Source: Micromonospora sp. CP22
GTDB taxonomy: Bacteria; Actinomycetota; Actinomycetes; Mycobacteriales; Micromonosporaceae
Assembly: GCF_009712475.1 (NCBI RefSeq)
Contig: NZ_VCJO01000008.1
Location: forward strand, 124,001-188,000
DNA length: 64,000 bases
Direction of reading: 5' to 3'
Part shown: in pieces, positions 16,229-24,481 of the stretch
Numbering within the stretch: the first letter of the stretch is position 1
How the letters are laid out: each line of letters begins with the position of its first letter
Position numbers and translations under genes: made by a program
Notes under the pieces: generated by a model
Told to the model about the DNA's origin: nothing
Databases searched by the model: none
The model's input: only the letters and a program-made list of their open reading frames with translations

Positions 16229-17614
16229 TCAGACGGGGCGGAGCCGCTTGCTGCCGTCGAGGTTGTCCTCGAGGCGTACGGCGGGGACGTCGAGCAACTC
16301 GTTGATGCCGGGGAACTGGTCGGGCAGGGCCACCCCGCCCACCACGCTCGGGGTCGGCTGGGTGTTGTCGTGCGTACGGGCATGCGCCTCACCTGCCTGC
16401 AGCAGGTACTTGCCGGGGTCCTCGCCCTGGGCGACCGACTGTGCGCGATCCCGCCGGACCACCTGCTCGCCGTAGGTGTTCTGCATGACCGCGCGGCGGT
16501 GCATGTTCGTACCGAAGCGGCGCGCCGGTCGGCCACCGGTGCCCTTGACCCGCATGCCCGTCTCGTGGGCCGTCTCCAGGAACTCGGCGAGGTTGACGGC
16601 GTGCCCGCGCTGGTAGGTGTTGCAGAAGTTGGCCAGTTCCGGGCTCATCACCCCGGTGCTCAGGTACGAGTCGACCATGTCCTGGTGTACGTCGTCCCGG
16701 ATCGCCTCCAGGTAGAGGGTCCGAACCCCGTTCTGGCGCAGCCGCGCCATGTGGTCGGTGGCCCAGGCGAAGAACGGTTCCGCGTGGTGAGGCCCGCCGA
16801 TGACGAGACCGTCATTGGCCAGCAGGAGCATGTCCGTCGCGTCGGCCGCGGGCATCGGGATGCCCCGCAGCATCCCGGCCGTCGCGTCCCGGCGGGCCTG
16901 CGCGTTCTCGGTGCCGGACTCCTGCTGGTACCGCGCGGCCCGGGTCACCGCGTCGTTGGCCAGCCGCTGGTCCCGCGCGTCCTGGGCCTCCCAGTACGGG
17001 CGGGACACCGGATCCCGGCGACCCAGTTCCTCCATCATCTCGGCGTTGCTGCGGGCACCGGTGGCACCGCCCACCAGCGAGATACCCACCTGTTGGGCCA
17101 CGTTGGTCAACGCGGTGCCGAGTTGGTGGCCGGCCACGGGCGGGCTCATCTCGCTCAGGGAGGTCAGATCGGTGTCGAGGCTGATCCGCTCCTTGACCGG
17201 CGTCCGCCCGGTGGCCGCCTGGTAGGCGGCGCTGAGCTGCTCCCAGGTCTGCCGGTCCACCTGAGCGCTGGCGCGCCTGCTGGAGAACGATCGGCGGGGA
17301 CCACGGACCTGCACCGACGGGCCGGGCGGCTCCCGGTGCAACTCGTCGTCGGTCATCCGCTGGACCGTCGGGAGGCCCGAGGCCGATCCGGGTCGATGCC
17401 CACCGCCGTGTTCGTGGCGGGCGTGCCCCTCGCAGATGTCGTGGCCGGAGCGCTGCCGCTGGATCTCCCGGCTCACCGCGGCGTTGCCGGCTCGGCCGTG
17501 CAGAGCCAGCAATGCGGACACCGTCGCGTGCGGCGCGGCGGGGTCGGTTCCGGACCGGCTCGACCGGGCCGGATGGGCCGGGACGTCACGATCGGACGGA
17601 TCGTGCGCTCGCAT
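16229..17614 (-). CDS. Predicted eCIS cargo protein with EreA/TIKI-like C-terminal domain
   Basis: This 461-residue protein shares the N-terminal leader of the DUF4157 protein: MRAHDP...RDVP, then ALHGRAGNAAVSREIQRQR. It lacks DUF4157. The C-terminal half has GGPHHAEPFF (273-282) followed by TLYLEAIRDD (Glu303), a basic RRFGTNMHRRAVM segment, and LLQAGEAHART (GEAH 408-411). This series of motifs resembles the EreA/ChaN/TIKI superfamily, some members of which are toxin domains. That assignment is by eye. Its RBS context, AGGAGG then 7 nt, matches that of the neighbour. It follows the ATPase gene by 17 nt, so cargo and ATPase are probably co-transcribed. Confidence 0.7.
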   Translation of the reverse strand: MRAHDPSDRDVPAHPARSSRSGTDPAAPHATVSALLALHGRAGNAAVSREIQRQRSGHDICEGHARHEHGGGHRPGSASGLPTVQRMTDDELHREPPGPSVQVRGPRRSFSSRRASAQVDRQTWEQLSAAYQAATGRTPVKERISLDTDLTSLSEMSPPVAGHQLGTALTNVAQQVGISLVGGATGARSNAEMMEELGRRDPVSRPYWEAQDARDQRLANDAVTRAARYQQESGTENAQARRDATAGMLRGIPMPAADATDMLLLANDGLVIGGPHHAEPFFAWATDHMARLRQNGVRTLYLEAIRDDVHQDMVDSYLSTGVMSPELANFCNTYQRGHAVNLAEFLETAHETGMRVKGTGGRPARRFGTNMHRRAVMQNTYGEQVVRRDRAQSVAQGEDPGKYLLQAGEAHARTHDNTQPTPSVVGGVALPDQFPGINELLDVPAVRLEDNLDGSKRLRPV

Positions 17615-17631
17615 GGGCGGTCCTCCTGCCG

Positions 17632-19764
17632 TCAGTGGACCCGGGCGGGCTCCCCGCGCGGTTGGTGCGTGCCGAACTCGCTTTCCAGCAGCAGTCGGCC
17701 GAGCTTGCGGTACTCCCGTTGCACCGCGCCGATCAGGTCGGCCATGCCCACCGGCCGGTCGGCCTGCGCGGCCAGGTACGCGGCGGTCACCACGCAGGCC
17801 CGGATGCTGCCGCCGGCCAGCTCGAAGTTACGGGCGCAGAAGTCCAGGTCGAGGTCGTCGGCGCGGGGCAACTCGGTGCCGAGGCAGCGGTCCCACAACG
17901 CCCGCCGCTGCGCGACGTCCGGCATCGCGAAGTCGACGATCAGGTCGAGTCGCCGGGTGAACGCCTCGTCCAGGTTGGCTCGCAGGTTCGTGGTCAGCAC
18001 CGCGACGCCGTCGAAGGACTCCATCCGCTGCAGCAGGTAGGCGCTCTCCATGTTGGCGTACCGGTCGTGGGCGTCCTTCACCTCCGACCGCTTACCGAAG
18101 ATCGCGTCGGCCTCGTCGAAGAGCAGCAGGCCGTTGACCCCGGCCGCCTCGGTGAAGATCCGCTCCAGGTTCTTCTCGGTCTGGCCGACGTACTTGTCCA
18201 CCACCGTGGAGAGGTCCACCACGTACAGGTCCAGGCCGAGGTCGGCGGCGACCACCTCCGCCGACATCGTCTTGCCGGTGCCCGAGTCACCGGCGAACAA
18301 CGCCAACACCCCCCGACCCCGGCCACCGCCGGGGCGCATCCGCCACCGGCCCAGCACCCGGTCCCGGTACCGGACCCGCAGGGCCAGTTCCCGGAGCTGG
18401 TCGCGGACCGGATCGGGAAGCACCAGGTCGGACCAGCCCACCCCGGGCTCGATCCGCCGGGCCAGCCGAGCCAGGCCACCGGCGTTCTGTCCGCGTACCC
18501 CGGCCCGCAGGTGACCGGCGTCGACGCGCTCCGCGCCGACGAAGACCGCCAGCTGCTCGGCGGCCTGCGCGGCCCGCCGCACCTGGTCCGGGCCGAGCAG
18601 GTACGGCGCCAACTCGCGCGCCGGGTCCAGCCCGTCGAGCCAACCGGGCGGCCGGGCCCCGGGCCGCATCCCGCTGGCCGTGCGCCACAGCCGGGCCCGG
18701 TCCTGCTCGTCCAGCGGGTCGGCGGTCACCAGCAGTGGTGCCTGTCGGCTCCAGTGCGGATCCCACTCGACGGTGCCGGTGAGCAGGACCGGCACCGGCT
18801 GGTCGGCGACCCGGCGCAGCAGCCGGGCGTGCTCCGGCCGGGTGACCGGGTCGAGCGCCTGGACCGGACCGGCGAGCAGACCCGCACCACGCAGCCGGGC
18901 CTCGCGTACCGCCACGGCGAGCAGGTCGGTGGGGGCCGGGTCGCCGGCCAACGCCTCCAGGTCGAGCCGGAGCACCGACCGGCCGGCCCGGACCAGCGCC
19001 GCGGTGGCCAGGTCGTCGGCGTCGGCGCCGGGATGCTCCCGCAGGTAGCTCAGACGTACCCCGGCACGGAGCGCCGTACCGAGCCGGTCCGTCAGATCGT
19101 CCTGCCGGGACGCGAGGTCACCGCCGTCGGCGTCGACCGGCCAGGCCACCCCGGCCAGTCGGGCGTCGGCGACATCGTCGCCGAGCAGGTACGCGGCCAC
19201 CCGGTCCGGCACCCGCAACGACCGGGACAGGTACGGCAGGTCCGGCTGCTCCACCAGCAGCAGACCACCGCCGACCAGGGGCGCGGTGCCGGTGAACCGG
19301 GCCCGTCCGGCGATCGCCGACGCGGGGATCCCGCACAACTCCAGAGCCAGTCCGATGGTCGCCCGACGCCGACTGACATCGTCGTTGAGGTAGCCGTAGA
19401 GCCGCTCGTACCGGGCCTCGACGTCGGGCAGCAGCGCGACGAGCAGGAACTCCACGTCCATCGGGGTGAGCCGGAACTCGTGCGCCAGCCGGCGCAGCCG
19501 CAGCTCGGCCCCGTCCGAGACGGCCTGGTCCGCCAACGCCTCCAGCGCCTGGGTCTGGGCTGCCACGTCCGGTTCACCCGGCGTGGTAGTGCGAGCCGGT
19601 ACGGTCGCCAGCCGTTCGGCGTCGGCGGGCGACACGTACAGCCCTCGAAAGGGGTCGTCGGGGTCGGGGTCGTCGCGGCGACGTTCGGCGACCAGCCGGT
19701 GTATCCGTGCCGCGACCAGCCCCAGCCGGCCCAGCAGGTGGGCGATCCCCGGCGGGCTGGTCAT
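17632..19764 (-). CDS. eCIS AAA+ ATPase (Afp15-type)
   Basis: The protein has 710 residues: an N-terminal winged-helix-like helical part, and a C-terminal AAA+ module with Walker A GDSGTGKT near residue 490, Walker B LLLFDEADAIFG near 548, sensor-type LTTNLRANLDEAFTRRL and the arginine-finger region. It corresponds to the Afp15/Pvc15 ATPase associated with eCIS assembly and cargo loading. The ATG at 19,764 overlaps the DUF4255 stop (ATGA), so the two are coupled. The longer open frame upstream is not used. Confidence 0.93.
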   Translation of the reverse strand: MTSPPGIAHLLGRLGLVAARIHRLVAERRRDDPDPDDPFRGLYVSPADAERLATVPARTTTPGEPDVAAQTQALEALADQAVSDGAELRLRRLAHEFRLTPMDVEFLLVALLPDVEARYERLYGYLNDDVSRRRATIGLALELCGIPASAIAGRARFTGTAPLVGGGLLLVEQPDLPYLSRSLRVPDRVAAYLLGDDVADARLAGVAWPVDADGGDLASRQDDLTDRLGTALRAGVRLSYLREHPGADADDLATAALVRAGRSVLRLDLEALAGDPAPTDLLAVAVREARLRGAGLLAGPVQALDPVTRPEHARLLRRVADQPVPVLLTGTVEWDPHWSRQAPLLVTADPLDEQDRARLWRTASGMRPGARPPGWLDGLDPARELAPYLLGPDQVRRAAQAAEQLAVFVGAERVDAGHLRAGVRGQNAGGLARLARRIEPGVGWSDLVLPDPVRDQLRELALRVRYRDRVLGRWRMRPGGGRGRGVLALFAGDSGTGKTMSAEVVAADLGLDLYVVDLSTVVDKYVGQTEKNLERIFTEAAGVNGLLLFDEADAIFGKRSEVKDAHDRYANMESAYLLQRMESFDGVAVLTTNLRANLDEAFTRRLDLIVDFAMPDVAQRRALWDRCLGTELPRADDLDLDFCARNFELAGGSIRACVVTAAYLAAQADRPVGMADLIGAVQREYRKLGRLLLESEFGTHQPRGEPARVH

Positions 19765-20459
19765 CGGTCCCCCTCCGGCCGGGCCGACCGTCGCCGACGC
19801 TCCGCCCCGGGGCGTGACGTGGACCCGGCCCGGTCGGCGTCGTCGTGGCGGCGGGTCACGGTGGTGCCGGTACGACGGCCCGCTGACGCTACGGAGGCGT
19901 CGGTGACCCGGACCGTCCGTTCCAGCACCGGCGGCGCGGCTGGCGTCCGTCGGGTCGACACCGGCGCGATCACCACCAGGTCCAGCGAGGGTTTCAGTTC
20001 GCCACCGAGCGCGGTCCACACGTCGGCCAGGGCACGTCCCTCGCCGGGTGGCGCGGCCACGACCATCGGCACCGCCAGGCGCAGCGCGGCGAGCGAACCG
20101 GTCAGCCGGTCGGCTGGCAGCTCGTCGTGCCGGACCAGCCCGGCGAGCAGCGCGGCGAGCAGCCGGTGCTCGTCAGTGGGGCGTTTGGTCCACGCGGTGA
20201 CCAGATAGGACAACGCGAAGAAGTGCGGCGCGTCGTGCCAGGCGACCGTGCGTCCGGTCGCGTCGCGTTCGGCGACCCGGCCCTGGAAGTGCCGGGACCG
20301 GTCCTCGCGGATGTCGTAGAGGAACAGGTTCACCGTCGGCGAGTTACGTCGCGCCGCCCAGTCCCGGGTGGGTGCCTCGAAGGACACGTCCACTCCGGTG
20401 CCGGCCAGCGCCTCCTCGGTGACCAACCCCCGCAGGCCCTCGTCAACCTCGTGTATCAC
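19761..20459 (-). CDS. DUF4255 tail terminator/cap protein (Afp16/Pvc16-type)
   Basis: This 232-residue protein is of the DUF4255 (Pvc16 N-terminal) family. It has an N-terminal helix IHEVDEGLRGLV, then VSFEAPTRDWAARRNSPTVNLFLYDIRED, the family signature, and WHDAPHFFALSYLVTAWTKR. The family caps the distal end of the tube and sheath or connects the particle to the membrane in anchored systems. The start is a GTG, 19 nt after the propeller gene. The C-terminal 60 residues are basic and low-complexity. Confidence 0.93.
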   Translation of the reverse strand: MIHEVDEGLRGLVTEEALAGTGVDVSFEAPTRDWAARRNSPTVNLFLYDIREDRSRHFQGRVAERDATGRTVAWHDAPHFFALSYLVTAWTKRPTDEHRLLAALLAGLVRHDELPADRLTGSLAALRLAVPMVVAAPPGEGRALADVWTALGGELKPSLDLVVIAPVSTRRTPAAPPVLERTVRVTDASVASAGRRTGTTVTRRHDDADRAGSTSRPGAERRRRSARPEGDR

Positions 20460-20478
20460 GTGTGCGCCCCCATCGTCG

Positions 20479-23400
20479 TCACCAGCGGCGGTGCAGCAGT
20501 CCGGGTGGTTGCTGGGCCGGCAGCACCACCAGGAACGGCGTGCTCACCGGGCTGAACCCGGTGCCGGTGGCCACCGCCGTCCGGTTGCCCAACCGGTCCT
20601 TCGGCAGCACCAGCAGTTGGGCGGTGAAGGTGCCGTCGGCCGCCGGGCGTACCGGCGCGGCGTCGGCGGTGATGCCGACGTCCCAGGTGAGCCGCACCGG
20701 CCGGTCAGGTGGGAAGTCCACCCCCCGGATCGCGGTGACGAAGCCGGGCGGCCCGATCTCCGGCATCGCCACGATCCGGGGGGCGAGTACCCGCAGCGGC
20801 GTGCTCGCGGTGTCGTTGTCCACATCGGCGTTGCCGCCGGTGGTCTCGATGGTGCCCACGACGGTCGTGTTGAGCGCTGCGGTCGGCGTGAGGGAACCGG
20901 TGACGGTGGCAGCGGCACCCGGTGCCAGGTCCGGCACCGGACAGCCGTCGGCCGGGCAGGTGGCGAGCACCCCGCCGACCGGTACGCCTCCGGGAAGGCC
21001 GGGCCGCAGCCGCAGGCCGGTCGCGGTCGTCGCGCCCGCGTTGCGGACCGTGTAGGTCACCGTGACGGTGCCGCCGACGTACGCCGGGCGGGGGCCGACC
21101 GTGACGCTCAGCGCCGGGTCGGCCGGGCTGTCCGGCGGTGCGGCGACGACGCGTACCGTGGTGGTCGCGCGGTTGTCCGACGGATCGGTGTCCAGCGGGC
21201 TGGCCTCCACCGACCAGTCCAGCTCGAAGCTGCCGGGCGCGGTGCCCACCAGCTCGACCGCGATCTCGACGGTACGCCCCACCTCAAGCCGCCCCAACGC
21301 ACAGCGCAGGGTGTCGAGGGAGCAGTCGCCGACCGGTGTGTCGATGCCGGTCACCGACAGTCCTTCCGGGACGCGGAGGATGCCCTGCACGTCGTCGGCG
21401 GGGGCCGGCCCCTGGTCGGTGACGGCGAGCCGCAGCGAGGTCCGGCCGCCCACCGTGGTTTCCGGCGCGGGCACGGACACGGCGGCGGCGACGTCGAAGC
21501 GGCGTTGCCAGGTCGGCTCCTTCTGCCGTCCCGGCAGGTGGGCGGTGAGCGGCCGAACCGTGTCGTCGGCGAGGTGGTAGATCCACAGCGCCTCGGGGGA
21601 GTTGTTGTCCTCCGCCCGGCGGGCCGAGAAGACCAGCCGCCCGCCCTCCGGCGACCAGGCCACGTCCCTCGGCTGGTGTGGGCCGTCGTCACGGTCCGGC
21701 ACCGGTCCGGCGCAGGACCCTCCACCGGCCGGTAGCAGCAGCCGACAGTTACCGCCGTCCAGGTCGACCAGGAGCAGACCGTCGGCCTCCCGGTTGACCA
21801 CGAGCCGGGTGCCGTCCGGTGAGAACGCGGCGCTGTCGTCGACGACGGCGCATCCGCCGCCGCAGATCGTCTCGGTCAGGTCGATCTGGTCCAGCCCGTC
21901 GCCGGCGTCGGCGGTCCAGATGTGTGTCATCGCGTCGCCCTGGTAGGTGCCCCGGGTGAAGGCGAGCCGGGTGCCGTCGGGCGACCAAGCCGGTTGGGTG
22001 TCGTCGAGCGCGGCCAAGGCGTCCGGCACCGGCAGTTCCAGCTGGAGCCGTCCGGTGTCGGCGTCGACCACCTCGATCCGGGACGGCGAGCGCGGTGCAT
22101 CCGGCCCGTCGCCCGGCGAGCTGCGGACCAGGGCGAGCCGGGTGCCGTCGGGTGACCAGGCCGGATCGGTCTCCCGGTCGCCGCGACCCCGCCCGGCGAT
22201 CGGCAGCAGGCGCGGCCGACCACCGTCGGCGTCGGCGATCCAGATCCGTTCGGTCCGGACACCGTCGACCGTCTCGAACCGGCTGACCGCGATCCGTTGC
22301 CCGTCGGGGGAGTACGCCTGCCGTTCGAACCACGGATCACCGTCGACCGGCTCCCAGAGCAGCCGTGAGTCGATAATCGCCCCCGGGTCCTCCCGCAACA
22401 CCGGTAGGCGCAGGTCACGGGGGTCCACCCCGTCCGGCCGGATGTCCTGCACCGTGGCGGTGGTCCGGTCGGGTGCGCTGGTCCGGGCGACGAGCAGGGT
22501 TTCGGCGTCGGCGTCCGCAGCGGCCAACCAGGTGGGGTGGCTGACGTCGCGGTCCTCGGCGAGCCGTTGCACCATCACGCACTCGCACACGTTGTCGCGG
22601 ACCACCACGGAGTAGACCCGGTCGACGTCTCCGGTCGTGTCGCCGCCGGGCAGGGTACGACTGACGAACGCCACGGTCGTCCCGTCGGCGGTCCAGGCCG
22701 CCTGCCGGGCCTGCCAGCCGGGCGGCAGCATCCGGGCCCGGCCGGTGCCGTCCGGGGCGATCAGCCACACCTCGGGTTCCGGACCGTCCGGGGCGATCGT
22801 GTAGGCGATCCGCTGGTGTTCCGGGTTCGGATCCCAGGCGGGCTCACCGGCCCCGCCAGGCTCGTCGGTGATCCGGGTGACCGTACCGCCGGTGACGGGC
22901 AGTCGATAGACCTGCGGGACGGTGTCGTCGCCACGCCGACCGGCGAAGGCCAGCATGGTGCCGTCCGGCGACCAGGTCGGCCAGGTGTGGTGACCGGTGC
23001 CGTCGGTGACCCGCCGGGTGTTCCCGTCGCCGTCGACGACGAAGATGTCGTGCCCGCCGTCGTCACGACCGGCGGCCGAGCTGTAGGCGATCCGGACGCC
23101 GTCGGGGGAGAGCACCGGCCGGGACTCGTCCGTCGAGTTGCGGGTGACCCGCAGCACCGGCCCGGTGCCGCGCCGCAGGTACACCTCGGTGGTGCGCTCG
23201 TCGCGTCGGCTCACCCAGGTCACGGCCGACCCACGGGCCGACACCTCATCGTCGAAATGATCGGGTCCGCCGTCGAACCACGGCGCCGCGGTCGCGGCCG
23301 ACCCCTCGCCCCGGATGACGCCGATGCTGCGGTGCCCGGTGCCGGCGTACGCGATCCGCTGGCTCACGTCCGGGTTGACTGCCGCTGCGGGCGCCGCCGC

Positions 23401-23511
23401 CCGGTCCGGCGCGGGCGCGGCCCGGATCGGGCCGACCCACCCGGCGGTCGGCGTGGGTACGGCGAGGAGCAGCACGGCCAGTACGGCGGGCAATCCGATC
23501 ATGCGTCGCAA
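20479..23511 (-). CDS. Exported PD40/TolB-like beta-propeller protein with C-terminal Ig-like domains
   Basis: The protein has 1010 residues and a signal peptide (MRRMIGLPAVLAVLLLAVPT). At least nine SPDGTRLAF-type PD40 repeats span about 130-640. They are followed by two DUF11/CARDB-like domains (about 660-775 and 785-900) and an IPT-like domain. No C-terminal anchor is seen. It would be secreted and bind proteins or glycans. A TTG at 23511 with GAGG 5-6 nt upstream is preferred as start; the ATG at 23502 is the alternative. It is 19 nt from the DUF4255 gene and so probably belongs to the eCIS unit, which is uncommon. Confidence 0.8.
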   Translation of the reverse strand: MRRMIGLPAVLAVLLLAVPTPTAGWVGPIRAAPAPDRAAAPAAAVNPDVSQRIAYAGTGHRSIGVIRGEGSAATAAPWFDGGPDHFDDEVSARGSAVTWVSRRDERTTEVYLRRGTGPVLRVTRNSTDESRPVLSPDGVRIAYSSAAGRDDGGHDIFVVDGDGNTRRVTDGTGHHTWPTWSPDGTMLAFAGRRGDDTVPQVYRLPVTGGTVTRITDEPGGAGEPAWDPNPEHQRIAYTIAPDGPEPEVWLIAPDGTGRARMLPPGWQARQAAWTADGTTVAFVSRTLPGGDTTGDVDRVYSVVVRDNVCECVMVQRLAEDRDVSHPTWLAAADADAETLLVARTSAPDRTTATVQDIRPDGVDPRDLRLPVLREDPGAIIDSRLLWEPVDGDPWFERQAYSPDGQRIAVSRFETVDGVRTERIWIADADGGRPRLLPIAGRGRGDRETDPAWSPDGTRLALVRSSPGDGPDAPRSPSRIEVVDADTGRLQLELPVPDALAALDDTQPAWSPDGTRLAFTRGTYQGDAMTHIWTADAGDGLDQIDLTETICGGGCAVVDDSAAFSPDGTRLVVNREADGLLLVDLDGGNCRLLLPAGGGSCAGPVPDRDDGPHQPRDVAWSPEGGRLVFSARRAEDNNSPEALWIYHLADDTVRPLTAHLPGRQKEPTWQRRFDVAAAVSVPAPETTVGGRTSLRLAVTDQGPAPADDVQGILRVPEGLSVTGIDTPVGDCSLDTLRCALGRLEVGRTVEIAVELVGTAPGSFELDWSVEASPLDTDPSDNRATTTVRVVAAPPDSPADPALSVTVGPRPAYVGGTVTVTYTVRNAGATTATGLRLRPGLPGGVPVGGVLATCPADGCPVPDLAPGAAATVTGSLTPTAALNTTVVGTIETTGGNADVDNDTASTPLRVLAPRIVAMPEIGPPGFVTAIRGVDFPPDRPVRLTWDVGITADAAPVRPAADGTFTAQLLVLPKDRLGNRTAVATGTGFSPVSTPFLVVLPAQQPPGLLHRRW

Positions 23512-23571
23512 GTGGACCTCGACAGGCGTGCGATGGGCGAGCTTCGGAAGTCATCCTGCGGCGGATGTCGG

Positions 23572-23589
23572 CCGGTCTCGACGGACCGG
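23572..23589. terminator. Hairpin CCGGTC-N6-GACCGG downstream of the luxR-type gene
   Basis: A perfect 6-bp stem with a 6-nt loop lies between the stop of the LuxR-type gene and the start of the propeller gene. No T-tract follows it, so a role as terminator is tentative. Confidence 0.25.
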
Positions 23590-23654
23590 AGGGCACCAGC
23601 GGGGGCAGCGCTGCTGGCCCGTCAGGGCAACCCCGCGTGGGGGGTGGTCCGCTC

Positions 23655-24278
23655 TCAGATCAGCCCGTTGCGGAGGGCGTACGCCACGGCGTGTGCCCGG
23701 TTGCGCAGCTGAAGGCGGCTGGTGATGCCGTGCAGGATGTTCTTCACCGTGCGCTCTGAATAGGACAGCTTGCTGGCGATCTCCCGGGTGTCGAAGCCGT
23801 CGGCGACCAGGCGAAGCACGTCGGCCTCCCGGGCGGACAACCCGAGCAGGGACAGGCCGCGCGGTTCGAGTACCTGCCGTTGCAGCCGACCCATCTGGGC
23901 CATCAGTCGACCCAGCAGGTCGGCGGGGAGCGCGCCCTCGCCCCGGGCGACGGCCAGCACGATGTGGCTGAGCCGTTCCGCGCTCGCCTGGTCACGGCGG
24001 ACCACACCCACCACGCCGTGTTCCACCGCCAGCGACAGCCCGGCGTCGTCGATCCTGGTCGGCACCAGCACCAGTTTGACCGTTCCGGCGCGGTGCAGCC
24101 GACGCAGGAGCTCGGTCGTCGCCTCGTCGAGCGTGTCGACGACCACCAACGCGACGGTGCTCGGCGGCTCCCGGTCCGGGTCGACCACCCACAGGTCCGG
24201 TCGGGCGCGAAGTTGGCTCTCCACCCCCACCCGGGAGATCGGGTCGTCCGCGTGAACGCTCACCGTGACACGATGCAT
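23655..24278 (-). CDS. LuxR/NarL-type response regulator flanking the eCIS locus
   Basis: This 207-residue protein has a degenerate receiver-like N-terminus (ADD near residue 11, VVVDTLDE around the expected phospho-acceptor Asp, RRDQ where the conserved Lys is usual) and a C-terminal LuxR helix-turn-helix (LSAREADVLRLVADGFDTREIASKLSYSERTVKNILHGI, in two parts). Replacement of the receiver Lys suggests atypical or phosphorylation-independent control. No partner kinase is adjacent. It sits immediately upstream of the propeller-DUF4255-ATPase unit in the same orientation, so it may regulate the eCIS genes; this is inference. Confidence 0.88.
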   Translation of the reverse strand: MHRVTVSVHADDPISRVGVESQLRARPDLWVVDPDREPPSTVALVVVDTLDEATTELLRRLHRAGTVKLVLVPTRIDDAGLSLAVEHGVVGVVRRDQASAERLSHIVLAVARGEGALPADLLGRLMAQMGRLQRQVLEPRGLSLLGLSAREADVLRLVADGFDTREIASKLSYSERTVKNILHGITSRLQLRNRAHAVAYALRNGLI

Positions 24279-24388
24279 TTCAGCCTCCCCACAGGTCGGC
24301 GCCCGGTGTCCGGCCTCCGGTACGGAGCTGCCGCACCGGCGGCACTCGGGGCGCTACGGCAGAGGGTGCCCCAGGGCACTTCGCGCGC

Positions 24389-24425
24389 ACCTAACGTGGA
24401 CCTAACGGGCAAGAACTCTGCCCGT
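24389..24425. promoter_or_regulatory. Tandem ACCTAACG repeats joined to a palindrome ACGGGCA-N7-TGCCCGT
   Basis: ACCTAACG occurs at 24389-24396 and 24400-24407, exactly 11 bp apart (one helical turn). The second copy runs into a perfect 7-bp inverted repeat (24405-24411 and 24419-24425). It lies in the 203-nt region between the divergent luxR-type gene and the membrane-protein gene, so it could be an operator for either. Confidence 0.4.
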
Positions 24426-24481
24426 GCCGGTTCCCCGACGGACCGTTTACCGGGGAGCCGCCGCGCCTATCGTCGGCGGAC

